From: Grimontia hollisae CIP 101886
Lineage (GTDB): Bacteria > Pseudomonadota > Gammaproteobacteria > Enterobacterales > Vibrionaceae
DNA length: 64,000 nt
Assembly (NCBI RefSeq): GCF_000176515.1
Contig: NZ_ADAQ01000005.1
Coordinates: forward strand, 19,828-83,827
Direction of reading: 5' to 3'
Of this stretch, positions 54,856 through 64,000 are shown piece after piece. The notes beneath the pieces were generated by a model. It was not told where the DNA came from and searched no databases. It saw only the letters and a list, made by a program, of their open reading frames with translations. The number at the start of each line of letters is the position of its first letter. The first letter of the stretch is position 1. Made by a program: the position numbers and the translations under genes.

Positions 54856-54881
54856 AAAAAGGCAGCATTGCTGCCTTTTTC
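54856..54881. terminator. Bidirectional terminator
   Basis: AAAAAGGCAGCA-TTGCTGCCTTTTT between the converging small membrane protein gene and tusA. Confidence 0.9.
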
Positions 54882-54894
54882 ATTTCCAGTGTGG

Positions 54895-55140
54895 TTATAA
54901 CCCTTTTTTGATCAGGTAGCGAAACGGAAGGGTGTCAGATTGGTGTGCCACCAGGGTATGGTCCATAAAACGGCAAAAGCTGGGGATGTCCCGGGTAGTG
55001 GAAGGGTCGTCTGCAGTGATCAACAGGGTTTCTCCGTCTGCCATGTTACGGATTGTTTTTCTCACCATCATTACTGGCTCTGGACAGCGCAGCCCTTCAG
55101 CGTTTAAAAAGTGATCTGGATTTTCAAATATTGAGCTCAT
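54895..55140 (-). CDS. tusA: Sulfur carrier protein TusA
   Basis: 81-residue cytoplasmic sulfur-transfer protein with the invariant [15 protein letters not shown] motif; the Cys accepts persulfide from IscS on the way to 2-thiouridine in tRNA. The second signature [16 protein letters not shown] is present. The ATG at 55140 (MSSIFENP) is preferred to an upstream TTG. Confidence 0.95.
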   Translation of the reverse strand: MSSIFENPDHFLNAEGLRCPEPVMMVRKTIRNMADGETLLITADDPSTTRDIPSFCRFMDHTLVAHQSDTLPFRYLIKKGL

Positions 55141-55460
55141 CTGCAATTATCACATTGAAAACGTCGACCTGATCATACTTATGAAGACTAAATATTCAAC
55201 AGGGGTTGGTTTTGTAAAATATGTGTGTAAATTAATTAACAAGTTGTTAACGAGTCATATTTAGACAAAGTGAATGTCGCGAAACAACTAGGCTAACTCA
55301 CTCATCGACTACACTCACCCAGTTTTCTTGGGCTTCCCCGCTTTCATGCGGGATTTTTTTTATTTGGCGTCTGCCAATATCGATAAAACCGCCTTTCCAA
55401 TCAAATTTAACGTCAATCAGCGTGCTTATAATGCCAACGTTACCACTCTTTAGGTATGCT
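55141..55460. other. Intergenic region tusA-LysR with isolated terminator
   Basis: 320 bases without a gene. It contains CCCGC-TTTCAT-GCGGG-ATTTTTTTT at 55336-55361, a strong plus-strand terminator with no coding gene in front of it. The preceding 100 bases could encode a small RNA or a LysR leader; no promoter is convincing. Confidence 0.5.
55336..55361 (+). terminator. Orphan terminator upstream of the LysR gene
   Basis: A GC-rich stem with six-base loop and eight Ts, about 100 bases before the LysR start, on the same strand. See the intergenic entry. Confidence 0.8.
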
Positions 55461-56402
55461 ATGGAACTTGAAGATATTTACCGTCGCGATTTAAACCTGC
55501 TGGTTGCCCTGCGTGTATTGCTTGAGGAAGGCAGCGTCAGTAAAGCCGCTGTTCGTTTAAGCCTCAGCCAGTCAGCAATGAGCCGGGTGCTGGGGCGCCT
55601 GAGAGACCTTACCGGTGATTCGCTTTTTACCCGCCATGGCCAGCAATTAATCCCCACTCAATGGGCGCTGGAACTCAATGCGTCACTGACCGCCCCGCTG
55701 GATGCGCTTTGTCATGTTCTGTCACCGGAAGAGTTTGACCCGGCAAAATGTGAACAGTCTTTCAAGATAGCGACCACAGACTACGCCATGCAAACCATTC
55801 TGCCTTTTGCATTGCCCCGTATTTATGAAGAAGCACCGAGGCTGTCGCTGGAGTTTGCCCCCTTGCAACATGATCAGTTGATGCGTCAGCTGACGGCAGA
55901 TGGATGTGATATGGCAATTTGCCGTCCAACAGGGAAGGTTGAGCCCTTACAGTCAGATAGTCTCGGGCTGGTGAGTGTATTTTGTCTGGTGGCGAAAAGT
56001 CATCCGCTGGCAGATAAAGCCATGACGCTTGACGATTACCTAGCGTACCCACATGCGGTGATTGCCATCAGCGATGGGGTAAAAGCGCTGATAGACGAAG
56101 CATTGCGGGGTTACCCTAAACCCAAGCTGGCGCTGCGCGCTTATCACCTGGAAGCTGCCGTGGCGATGGTGGAGAGTTTACCGCTGATCATTACTGTTCC
56201 GGCTGATTTGGCCTATCTGGTGGGTGAGAAGTATGGTTTGGTAATTAAGCCACTGCCGTTTGAGTTCAAGCCGTTTGATTATTCACTGATCTGGCATCCA
56301 AGAACGGAGCATTCGGCAGCGCAGGTTTGGCTGCGTAACCTGATAAAAGAAGAATGCGGAAGGCTGATAGCAACACGGATTAAAGATATGGGGTTTGTTT
56401 GA
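55461..56402 (+). CDS. LysR-family transcriptional regulator
   Basis: 313 residues: N-terminal winged helix-turn-helix (LNLLVALRVLLEEGSVSKAAVRLSLSQSAMSRVLGRLRD, about 10-50) and a C-terminal periplasmic-binding-like effector domain of the NodD/LeuO/NahR subgroup (DYAMQTILPFALPRI, RLSLEFAPL). The ATG at 55461 is preferred: residues upstream of it do not belong to the fold. It converges on acuI, which it may or may not control. The ligand is unknown. Confidence 0.9.
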   Translation: MELEDIYRRDLNLLVALRVLLEEGSVSKAAVRLSLSQSAMSRVLGRLRDLTGDSLFTRHGQQLIPTQWALELNASLTAPLDALCHVLSPEEFDPAKCEQSFKIATTDYAMQTILPFALPRIYEEAPRLSLEFAPLQHDQLMRQLTADGCDMAICRPTGKVEPLQSDSLGLVSVFCLVAKSHPLADKAMTLDDYLAYPHAVIAISDGVKALIDEALRGYPKPKLALRAYHLEAAVAMVESLPLIITVPADLAYLVGEKYGLVIKPLPFEFKPFDYSLIWHPRTEHSAAQVWLRNLIKEECGRLIATRIKDMGFV

Positions 56403-56475
56403 TTTGGCGGATGACATAAAGGGGTAAAACGGAGCCAAATGACTCCGTTACTGCGTTACCGTAGTGATAATAAGG

Positions 56476-57456
56476 CTACAGCTTGATCACCACGCGGCCG
56501 GTGATTTGACCATTGGTTATAGCCTCTGCCGCTTCCGGTACGTCTTCCAGGGAAATTTCACGGCAGCCGCTTTCGTAATAGCTTGCTGGCAGTAGCTCAG
56601 AAATACGTTGCCACGCTTTCTGGCGACGCTCGAACGGTGCGTACACAGAATCCACCCCCAGCAGTTTCACGCCGCGCAGGATAAATGGCATCACTGTGGT
56701 GGGCAGGTCGAAACCTCCAGCCAGACCACAGGCTGCGACCGCGCCATCGTAATCAACCTGCGCCAGCACTTTTGCCAGCATCTTGCTGCCAACGGTATCC
56801 ACTGCTCCTGCCCACAGTTGTTTTTCCAGCGGACGGGCAGGCTCTTCAAACTCACTGCGTTCCATTACGCGGGATGCACCCAGCCCTTTCAGCCACTCGC
56901 CGTTTTCGCTGGCACGCCCGGTAACGGCGACCACTTGATAACCCAGCTCTGCCAGCAAGGTGATTGCCACAGAGCCCACACCTCCACTGGCACCGGTGAC
57001 CAGAATTTCGCCTTTCTCTGGTATGATGCCTGCATCCTGCAGCGCCTGAACACACAGCATGGCAGTCAGGCCGGCAGTACCGATTTTCATCGCCTGTTCG
57101 CCGGAAAGTTTTTCTGGCAGCGGTACCAGCCAGTCAGCTTTCAGACGCGCTTTCTGTGCCATGCCGCCCCAGTGGCCTTCACCGACACCCCAACCGGTCA
57201 GCACAACTTTCTGACCTTGGGTATAACGGGCATCAGAAGACTCTATCACAGTGCCGGTCAGGTCGATGCCCGGAACCATAGGAAATTGGCGGCAGATTTT
57301 TCCTTTGCCGGTGATAGCAAGGCCATCTTTATAGTTCAGTGAGGAATAATCTACGTCGATCAACACATCGCCTTCCGGCAGTTGGCTAATATCGAGTTGT
57401 TGAATGCTTGAAGTGGTGACTCTGTCTTCTTGGTCCAGTACCAGGGCCTTGAACAT
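56476..57456 (-). CDS. acuI: Acrylyl-CoA reductase AcuI (YhdH)
   Basis: 326-residue zinc-independent medium-chain dehydrogenase/reductase (quinone-oxidoreductase-like). Motifs: SSLNYKDGLAITGKGKI, PMVPGIDLTG, NADPH-binding VTGASGGVGSVAITLLA near residue 150. YhdH/AcuI proteins reduce acryloyl-CoA to propionyl-CoA, detoxifying acrylate from DMSP and related routes, fitting a marine host. Lies beside fadBA but in its own unit. Confidence 0.92.
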   Translation of the reverse strand: MFKALVLDQEDRVTTSSIQQLDISQLPEGDVLIDVDYSSLNYKDGLAITGKGKICRQFPMVPGIDLTGTVIESSDARYTQGQKVVLTGWGVGEGHWGGMAQKARLKADWLVPLPEKLSGEQAMKIGTAGLTAMLCVQALQDAGIIPEKGEILVTGASGGVGSVAITLLAELGYQVVAVTGRASENGEWLKGLGASRVMERSEFEEPARPLEKQLWAGAVDTVGSKMLAKVLAQVDYDGAVAACGLAGGFDLPTTVMPFILRGVKLLGVDSVYAPFERRQKAWQRISELLPASYYESGCREISLEDVPEAAEAITNGQITGRVVIKL

Positions 57457-57572
57457 GGAATGTCCTCCGGAAAGGGGAATAAACGGTTGAATACAAGTGT
57501 AGAACCAAAGTGGCTATGAAAATAATGAAACTAACTCATTATTGCTATGCGTCTTATGCATGAATCTTATAG

Positions 57573-57605
57573 GAAAAACAAAGCCGGATATCAAACCCGG
57601 CTTTG
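57573..57605 (-). terminator. Terminator of fadBA
   Basis: CAAAGCCGG and CCGGCTTTG flank ATATCAAA; five Ts on the minus strand, just after fadA. Confidence 0.88.
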
Positions 57606-57622
57606 GTCTGGCTGTGTGGTGA

Positions 57623-58813
<1,191 letters not shown>

Positions 58814-60979
58814 TTAGGCAGACTGTCGTTGGGCATCGAAATACCCTTCGCCTTTGGTAGCTTTGTCGCGAAGACCTTGCGGCACTTCGTAGGCAGGACC
58901 CAGATTGGCCAGTTGGTCAGCGATGGCAACATAGTTTGTCAGTCCAATGGTATCCAGATAGCGGAATACGCCGCCCCGGAATGGAGGGAAGCCAAGGCCG
59001 TAAACCAGCGCCATGTCTGCTTCTTGAGGGGTAGCGATGATGCCTTCTTCCAGACAACGCACCACTTCGTTGATCATCGGCACCATCATGCGGTTGATGA
59101 CCTCTTCGTCGCTGTAATCGGCTGCAGAACCTAAAACAGATGCCAGCAGGCCGGTTACATCCGCATCCACGTCTTTTTTCGGCTTGCCTTTACGGTCGAT
59201 TGAATATTTGTAGAAACCCACGCCATTCTTCTGACCGAAGCGCTCGGATTCGAACATCACATCCACCGCATCGCGGTAGCTTTTCGCCATGCGCTCAGGG
59301 AAACCTTCCGCCATCACGGCCTGCGCATGGTGCGCAGTATCAATACCCACCACATCCAGCAGGTAAGCCGGGCCCATTGGCCAGCCGAATTTCTTCTCCA
59401 TCACTTTGTCGATTTTTGTAAAGTCAGCGCCGTCACGCAGCAGCATGCTGAAACCGGCAAAGTATGGGAACAGCACGCGGTTTACGAAGAACCCTGGGCA
59501 GTCGTTCACCACTACTGGGCTTTTGCCCATCTTGGCGGCATACGCTACCACGCGCGCGACAGTTTCTTCAGACGTATCTTTACCGCGGATCACTTCCACC
59601 AGTGGCATACGGTGCACCGGATTGAAAAAGTGCATGCCACAGAAGTTTTCTGGTCGCTTGAGCGATTTCGCCAACAGATCGATTGGAATGGTTGAGGTGT
59701 TGGAGGTCAGTACCGCACCTTCCGGCAGCAAGGCTTCCACTTCACTCAGTACCGCGGCTTTCACTTTCGGGTTCTCGACCACGGCTTCAACAATGACGTC
59801 GGCCTGCTCGATACCTGCGTAATGAAGGCTAGGGGTGATAGAGGCGAGGATGTCAGCCATCTTAAGACCATTGATACGGCCACGTTCCAGTTGTTTATTC
59901 AAAAGCTTCGATGCTTCTTTCATGCCGGTTTCCAGCGACGCCTGACTGATGTCTTTCATCAACACTGGCACGCCTTTACTGGCTGACTGGTAGGCGATAC
60001 CGCCGCCCATGATACCTGCGCCCAATACAGCTGCTCGCTCAGTGGCTTTGCCTTCTTTCGCCGCTTTCTTGGCTTTCGATTTCAGGTACTGGTCATTGAG
60101 GAAAATCCCGACCAGTGCCTGGGTAACATCATTTTTCGCCAGTTTGACGAAATGTTTGTTTTCGACCAGCAGGGCACCGTCACGATCCAGACGCGCGGCT
60201 TCTTCAATCGCAACCACGGCCGTCATAGGTGCCGGGTAGTGAGGACCCGCCACTTGCGCTACCATGCCTTTGGCCATGGTGAAGCTCATGGTGGCTTCCA
60301 TCTTGTTCAGTTGCAGCGGCGCTTTTTTCTGTGCGCGGCGAGATTGCCAGTCCAGCTTGCCGTCAATCGCTTGCCTGGCAAGGGCAATTGCAGCATCACG
60401 CAGGTCGTCGGGTGCCGTCACGGCATCGACCAGACCGATTTTCAGCGCGGCATCGGCTTTGCTCTCTTTCCCCGCAGTGATGAGCTCCATCGCGGTATCA
60501 GCACCCACCAGTCGGGGCATGCGGACGGTACCGCCAAAGCCTGGCATGATGCCGAGTTTGGTTTCTGGCAAACCAATACGGGCGGTGGAATCTGCAATAC
60601 GGAAATCAGTGGCAAGGATACATTCGCAGCCGCCACCCAGTGCGAAACCGGAGATCACCGAAATCGTCGGGAAAGGCAGGTCTTCGAGCTTGTTGAAGAT
60701 ATCGTTCGCGTGCGTCACCCACTGAGAGAGCTCTTCCTCTTGCTTGGCAAAGAGGCCGAGGAACTCAGTGATGTCTGCGCCCACCACAAAGGCAGGCTTT
60801 GCTGAGGTCAGCAATAGGGCTTTGACGTCAGACTTTTGTGATAGCGCGTTAAGCCCCTCATTGAGTCTTTCCAGTGTCGCGAGGTCAAATTTGTTAACTG
60901 AGCCGGGGGCATCGAGATTCAGTTCCACGAGGCCATCTTCCAGATAGCGCACGGACAGGGTGTCACCTTGGTAAATCAT
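58814..60979 (-). CDS. fadB: Fatty acid oxidation complex alpha subunit FadB
   Basis: 721-residue multifunctional enzyme: N-terminal enoyl-CoA hydratase/isomerase ([32 protein letters not shown] with oxyanion and Glu residues), then the 3-hydroxyacyl-CoA dehydrogenase with NAD motif [17 protein letters not shown] near residue 318 and [18 protein letters not shown]. Forms the tetramer with FadA. Confidence 0.97.
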   Translation of the reverse strand: MIYQGDTLSVRYLEDGLVELNLDAPGSVNKFDLATLERLNEGLNALSQKSDVKALLLTSAKPAFVVGADITEFLGLFAKQEEELSQWVTHANDIFNKLEDLPFPTISVISGFALGGGCECILATDFRIADSTARIGLPETKLGIMPGFGGTVRMPRLVGADTAMELITAGKESKADAALKIGLVDAVTAPDDLRDAAIALARQAIDGKLDWQSRRAQKKAPLQLNKMEATMSFTMAKGMVAQVAGPHYPAPMTAVVAIEEAARLDRDGALLVENKHFVKLAKNDVTQALVGIFLNDQYLKSKAKKAAKEGKATERAAVLGAGIMGGGIAYQSASKGVPVLMKDISQASLETGMKEASKLLNKQLERGRINGLKMADILASITPSLHYAGIEQADVIVEAVVENPKVKAAVLSEVEALLPEGAVLTSNTSTIPIDLLAKSLKRPENFCGMHFFNPVHRMPLVEVIRGKDTSEETVARVVAYAAKMGKSPVVVNDCPGFFVNRVLFPYFAGFSMLLRDGADFTKIDKVMEKKFGWPMGPAYLLDVVGIDTAHHAQAVMAEGFPERMAKSYRDAVDVMFESERFGQKNGVGFYKYSIDRKGKPKKDVDADVTGLLASVLGSAADYSDEEVINRMMVPMINEVVRCLEEGIIATPQEADMALVYGLGFPPFRGGVFRYLDTIGLTNYVAIADQLANLGPAYEVPQGLRDKATKGEGYFDAQRQSA

Positions 60980-61227
60980 GTTCTATCTCCGTATTGCCAG
61001 ATCTTTGTCTGGTTTGGTTTACCTTTAGGTAGAGTAAGCGTAGTTCGCTTTAGTCTGAGCCTGGGTGAACAAAAAGGCAATAAAAATGTTAAACGATTGT
61101 TTTAAATTTGTGTTTTATGTGGTTGTTTGAATTCTGGATTTGTTTCGTTTCAATGCGTTAGCGCTTTTTCTGAGTTCGTGAATGACTGTGTTAAAATCCA
61201 GCACCCTTTCCATTTCTGGTGACTAGC
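60980..61227. promoter_or_regulatory. Divergent fadB-yigZ promoter region
   Basis: Contains AAAC-GATT-GTTT (61091-61102), a match to the core of PsrA-type operators (AAAC-N4-GTTT), and CCAGA-TCTTTG-TCTGG (60997-61012) close to the fadB start. Either could bind a fatty-acid regulator; I see no perfect FadR site. Confidence 0.4.
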
Positions 61228-61854
61228 ATGAAAACAGCGCCTTATCTGATCCCGTCATCGCCAGTGGTGATGGAAGAAGAGATTAAAAAGAGCCGCTTTA
61301 TTACTTATCTTGCCCATACACCAGGCATTGAGAGTGCTAAAGCGTTTGTCGCAGAGATAAAAGCCAAACATGCTGATGCGCGCCATCATTGTTGGGCATT
61401 CGTCGCCGGGCGTCCGGAAGACTCCATGTGCTGGGGGTTCAGTGATGACGGTGAGCCATCTGGTACGGCGGGTAAACCCATCCTTGCGCAGCTTTCCGGT
61501 AGCGGCGTGGGGGAGATCACGGCAGTGGTCACGCGATACTATGGTGGTATCCGTCTCGGTACCGGAGGGCTGGTGAAAGCGTACGGGGGTGGTGTGCAAC
61601 AAGCATTGCTGCAACTGGAAACGAAAGAGAAGGCAATCATGGTGCAGTTCACTATAAGCTGTGAATACCCTCACATTGCCTTGATTGAATCGATACTGGC
61701 TTGCCACAACGCGGTTCAGGTTAATGCTGAATTCAGCCATAATGTGGTGATGACAGTGGAAGTAGATGCGCGGAGTGCTGACCTGATCGCCGGGGAAATT
61801 ATTAACCGTTCCCGTGGTCAGGTAAGTGTGGCCGGGCTGAATAATAACACATAA
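61228..61854 (+). CDS. yigZ: IMPACT-family protein YigZ
   Basis: 208 residues in two alpha/beta domains. The UPF0029/IMPACT signature is KKSRFITYLAHT, ARHHCWAF, FSDDGEPSGTAGKPIL and VTRYYGGIRLGTGGLVKAYG; a C-terminal EF-G-IV-like domain follows. Role uncertain, possibly nucleic-acid or ribosome related. The ATG at 61228 is preferred to a GTG at 61219. Order yigZ-trkH-hemG is conserved with E. coli. Confidence 0.93.
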   Translation: MKTAPYLIPSSPVVMEEEIKKSRFITYLAHTPGIESAKAFVAEIKAKHADARHHCWAFVAGRPEDSMCWGFSDDGEPSGTAGKPILAQLSGSGVGEITAVVTRYYGGIRLGTGGLVKAYGGGVQQALLQLETKEKAIMVQFTISCEYPHIALIESILACHNAVQVNAEFSHNVVMTVEVDARSADLIAGEIINRSRGQVSVAGLNNNT

Positions 61855-61896
61855 TTCAGGCTCACCCCTGGATAGAAGGATGAGCCGTCTCAGGCT

Positions 61897-63354
61897 ATGC
61901 AATTTCGCTCAATTATTCGAATTGTCGGGCTGCTTCTTGCCCTTTTCAGTATCACCATGCTGGCACCAGCTGTGGTGGCATTTATCTATCGCGATGGCGA
62001 AGGTTTTCCCTTTGTTCTCACATTCTTCCTTCTTCTCGCGGGTGGTGGTCTTCTCTGGTTCCCTAACCGGCATTTCCGACACGAACTGAAAGCCCGTGAT
62101 GGCTTTCTTATCGTGGTGTTGTTCTGGACGGTAATCGGCAGTGCGGGTTCGGTCCCGTTTATGCTTTCTGAGCAGCCCAATATGTCGGTGACCGATGCCT
62201 TCTTTGAATCATTTTCCGGCCTGACAACCACCGGAGCGACGGTCATGATGGGGCTTGATGACCTGCCTAAAGCGGTGCTCTTTTATCGCCAGCTTCTGCA
62301 ATGGTTCGGGGGGATGGGGATCATTGTGCTGGCAGTGGCTATCCTGCCTGTGCTGGGTATCGGTGGGATGCAGCTTTACCGTGCTGAAATCCCGGGGCCA
62401 GTCAAAGACAGCAAGATGACGCCACGAATTGCAGAAACGGCGAAGGCGCTTTGGTATATCTATCTGGCGCTGACTGTTTCATGTGCTTCTGCGTACTGGC
62501 TGGCAGGGATGTCAGTGTTTGATGCCATCAGCCACAGTTTCTCGACCGTCGCGATCGGTGGATTTTCAACCCATGATGCAAGTATCGGCTATTTCAATAG
62601 TCCGGCGATTAACTTTATTACGGTTTTCTTCCTCTTTATTTCTGCGTGTAATTTCTCGCTGCACTTTGCTGCTTTTGCCAGCGGTAAGCTGCATCCAGGA
62701 TATTATTTTAAAGATCCGGAGTTCCGTGCCTTTATTGTGATCCAGCTTATTCTGTTGGTGATCGTGTTCAGTATGCTGATAAGCCACGATACGTATGAAT
62801 CCGCGTTCGATGCTTTTAATCAGGCTATCTTCCAGACGGTGTCGATTTCCACGACGGCCGGTTATACCACCACAGGATTCTCTGATTGGCCGCTTTTTCT
62901 GCCTGTGCTTCTCTTGTTCTCTTCTTTTATTGGGGGCTGCGCAGGCTCGACCGGTGGCGGAATGAAAGTAATTCGAATCCTGTTACTATCGCTTCAGGGG
63001 TCGCGTGAGCTGAAACGTCTTGTTCACCCGAGGGCGGTGTATACCATCAAAGTCGGCAACAAAGCGTTACCGCAACAGGTCGTGGATGCGGTATGGGGTT
63101 TTTTTTCGGCTTATGCTCTGGTGTTCGTGATTTGTATGCTGGGGCTGATTGCTACCGGTATTGATGAGCTGACAGCATTCTCTGCAGTGGCTGCCACATT
63201 GAACAACCTGGGGCCAGGCCTTGGTGAAGTGGCGGCTCACTTCGGTGATATTAACAGTGGTGCGAAATGGGTGCTGATAGTCTCCATGTTGTTTGGCCGG
63301 TTGGAAGTATTCACCTTACTGGTTCTCTTTACGCCAACTTTCTGGCGTAGCTAA
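61897..63354 (+). CDS. trkH: Trk potassium uptake protein TrkH
   Basis: 485-residue inner-membrane K+ channel subunit with about ten helices. Selectivity-filter loops: GLTTTGATVM near 113, TVAIGGFSTHD near 222, SISTTAGYTTTGF near 318 and LNNLGPGLG near 433; GGCAGSTGGGMKVIR lies in the gating loop. Works with cytoplasmic TrkA, which is not in this window. Confidence 0.96.
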   Translation: MQFRSIIRIVGLLLALFSITMLAPAVVAFIYRDGEGFPFVLTFFLLLAGGGLLWFPNRHFRHELKARDGFLIVVLFWTVIGSAGSVPFMLSEQPNMSVTDAFFESFSGLTTTGATVMMGLDDLPKAVLFYRQLLQWFGGMGIIVLAVAILPVLGIGGMQLYRAEIPGPVKDSKMTPRIAETAKALWYIYLALTVSCASAYWLAGMSVFDAISHSFSTVAIGGFSTHDASIGYFNSPAINFITVFFLFISACNFSLHFAAFASGKLHPGYYFKDPEFRAFIVIQLILLVIVFSMLISHDTYESAFDAFNQAIFQTVSISTTAGYTTTGFSDWPLFLPVLLLFSSFIGGCAGSTGGGMKVIRILLLSLQGSRELKRLVHPRAVYTIKVGNKALPQQVVDAVWGFFSAYALVFVICMLGLIATGIDELTAFSAVAATLNNLGPGLGEVAAHFGDINSGAKWVLIVSMLFGRLEVFTLLVLFTPTFWRS

Positions 63355-63374
63355 TCGCTTTGATAGGAATAATG

Positions 63375-63899
63375 ATGAAAAAGGCACTCTTACTTCATTC
63401 CAGCCGCGAAGGGCAGACTCTAAAGATTCTTCGTGCCATTGAGAGCGAGCTATCAGAAAGCTACCAATGTGAGTTGGTGGACTTGCATGAAATGCCCGAG
63501 GTGAATTGGGAAGATTACGATAAGGTACTGATTGGTGCTTCAATTCGTTATGGCCATCTGAACAAAAAACTGTATCGGTTTATTGAAACCAACCTTTCAT
63601 CACTTAAAAATAAGAAAGCGGCTTTTTTCTGTGTCAACCTAACTGCACGCAAGCCCGGCAAGGATACGCCGGAAGGCAGTGTTTACATGAAAAAATTCCT
63701 AAAACGTTCACCCTGGCAACCTCAGCTTCTGGATGTGTTTGCTGGCGCGCTCTATTATCCCCGTTATCGATTCTTTGACCGTGTCATGATCCAGTTCATT
63801 ATGAAGATGACCGGCGGGGAGACTGATCCAACCAAAGAAATTGAGTATACGAATTGGGATAGAGTAAAGGTGTTTTCAGGCCAATTTCGTTCGCTTTAA
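63375..63899 (+). CDS. hemG: Menaquinone-dependent protoporphyrinogen IX dehydrogenase
   Basis: 174-residue flavodoxin-like enzyme that oxidises protoporphyrinogen IX in heme synthesis using the quinone pool. LLHSSREGQT (FMN phosphate loop), VLIGASIRYGHLNKKLYRF, NLTARKPGKDTPE and IMKMTGGETDPTKEIEYTNW match E. coli HemG. The ATG at 63375 is chosen by homology; the ATG one codon before, at 63372, cannot be excluded. The rRNA operon follows, as in E. coli. Confidence 0.95.
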   Translation: MKKALLLHSSREGQTLKILRAIESELSESYQCELVDLHEMPEVNWEDYDKVLIGASIRYGHLNKKLYRFIETNLSSLKNKKAAFFCVNLTARKPGKDTPEGSVYMKKFLKRSPWQPQLLDVFAGALYYPRYRFFDRVMIQFIMKMTGGETDPTKEIEYTNWDRVKVFSGQFRSL

Positions 63900-63961
63900 A
63901 CCCATTTTGAGTGAAAAATGGTCGAACGCGCCGTTTTCGATAAAAAACTGCAAAAAAGCCA

Positions 63962-63989
63962 TTGCCAGATTTTTTCGCCTCCCTATAAT
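63962..63989 (+). promoter_or_regulatory. rrn P1-like promoter
   Basis: TTGCCA (63962-63967), 16 bases, TATAAT (63984-63989), then GCCGCC as a GC-rich discriminator, with an A/T-rich UP-like stretch upstream (63940-63958). hemG is followed by an rRNA operon in E. coli and Vibrio, so this is probably rrn P1; the 16S gene is outside the window. Confidence 0.8.
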
Positions 63990-64000
63990 GCCGCCTCACC

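Noticed and set aside
56428..56449. Inverted repeat AACGGAG-CTCCGTT between LysR and acuI as a terminator
   Set aside because: A stem is present but no T-run on either strand, so I do not list it as a terminator.
60152..60805. 217-codon plus-strand frame
   Set aside because: Antisense within fadB; shadow of a GC-rich gene.

Overview
The window is about 64 kb of core chromosome from a gammaproteobacterium, most likely Vibrionaceae (a Vibrio/Photobacterium/Grimontia/Enterovibrio-type chromosome 1), centred on the replication origin. The reasons are the gene orders mnmG-rsmG-parA-parB-atpIBEFHAGDC, mioC-mnmE-yidC-yidD-rnpA-rpmH, dnaA-dnaN-recF-gyrB, glyQS beside avtA and an MneA-type manganese exporter, and trkH-hemG running into an rRNA promoter, plus protein sequences very close to E. 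coli and Vibrio homologues. The genus is my inference.

Layout. 1-3667: end of srkA, dsbA, yihG, comM. 3832-10449: the ilvL attenuator and the ilvGMEDA operon for branched-chain amino acids. 10465-11427: two tandem XRE-type regulators, each with a TGCA-N3-TGCA palindrome upstream. 11691-18730: the accessory region. It lies exactly at attTn7, downstream of glmS, and has the ends of a Tn7-like element: TG/CA termini, three AATAAAGTWTCATACTAA-type sites on the left, three sites with an exact 20-bp period on the right, and a 5-bp TCAAC duplication. A third TCAAC and a 43-bp remnant made of two facing Tn7-like termini sit on the outer side, which implies two successive insertions. The element has no recognisable tns genes. 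Its cargo is a secreted serine-type sulfatase, its radical-SAM maturase (anSME), a ROK-family regulator, a small unknown gene and broken insertion sequences.

18728-23819: glmS, a DeoR-type regulator, a seven-tRNA operon and glmU, which together cover UDP-GlcNAc synthesis and tRNA supply. 24093-31044: the complete F1Fo ATP synthase operon. 31225-35455: parB, parA, rsmG, mnmG. 35456-35873: oriC, with about 16 GATC sites, DnaA boxes and an AT-rich segment. 35874-41448: mioC, a degenerate-GGDEF membrane protein, mnmE, yidC, yidD, rnpA, rpmH. 41449-48000: the dnaA regulatory region and dnaA-dnaN-recF-gyrB. Four parS-like sites lie between 44.9 and 50.5 kb, two of them inside recF. 48258-53554: avtA, a YjdF-like membrane protein, glyS, glyQ. 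53731-54484: a yybP-ykoY-type manganese riboswitch and its exporter gene. 54584-60979: a small membrane protein, tusA, a LysR regulator, acuI, fadA, fadB. 61228-63899: yigZ, trkH, hemG, ending at an rrn P1-like promoter whose rRNA operon lies beyond the window.

The most unusual part is the attTn7 locus: stacked Tn7-like insertions, a transposase-free element with a sulfatase cassette, and replacement of the glmS terminator by a hairpin in the element's end. Secondary points are the XRE pair with shared operators, the inactive-looking GGDEF protein next to oriC, and parS-like sites inside recF. All similarity statements come from reading the sequence and from memory of the families; no database search was run.
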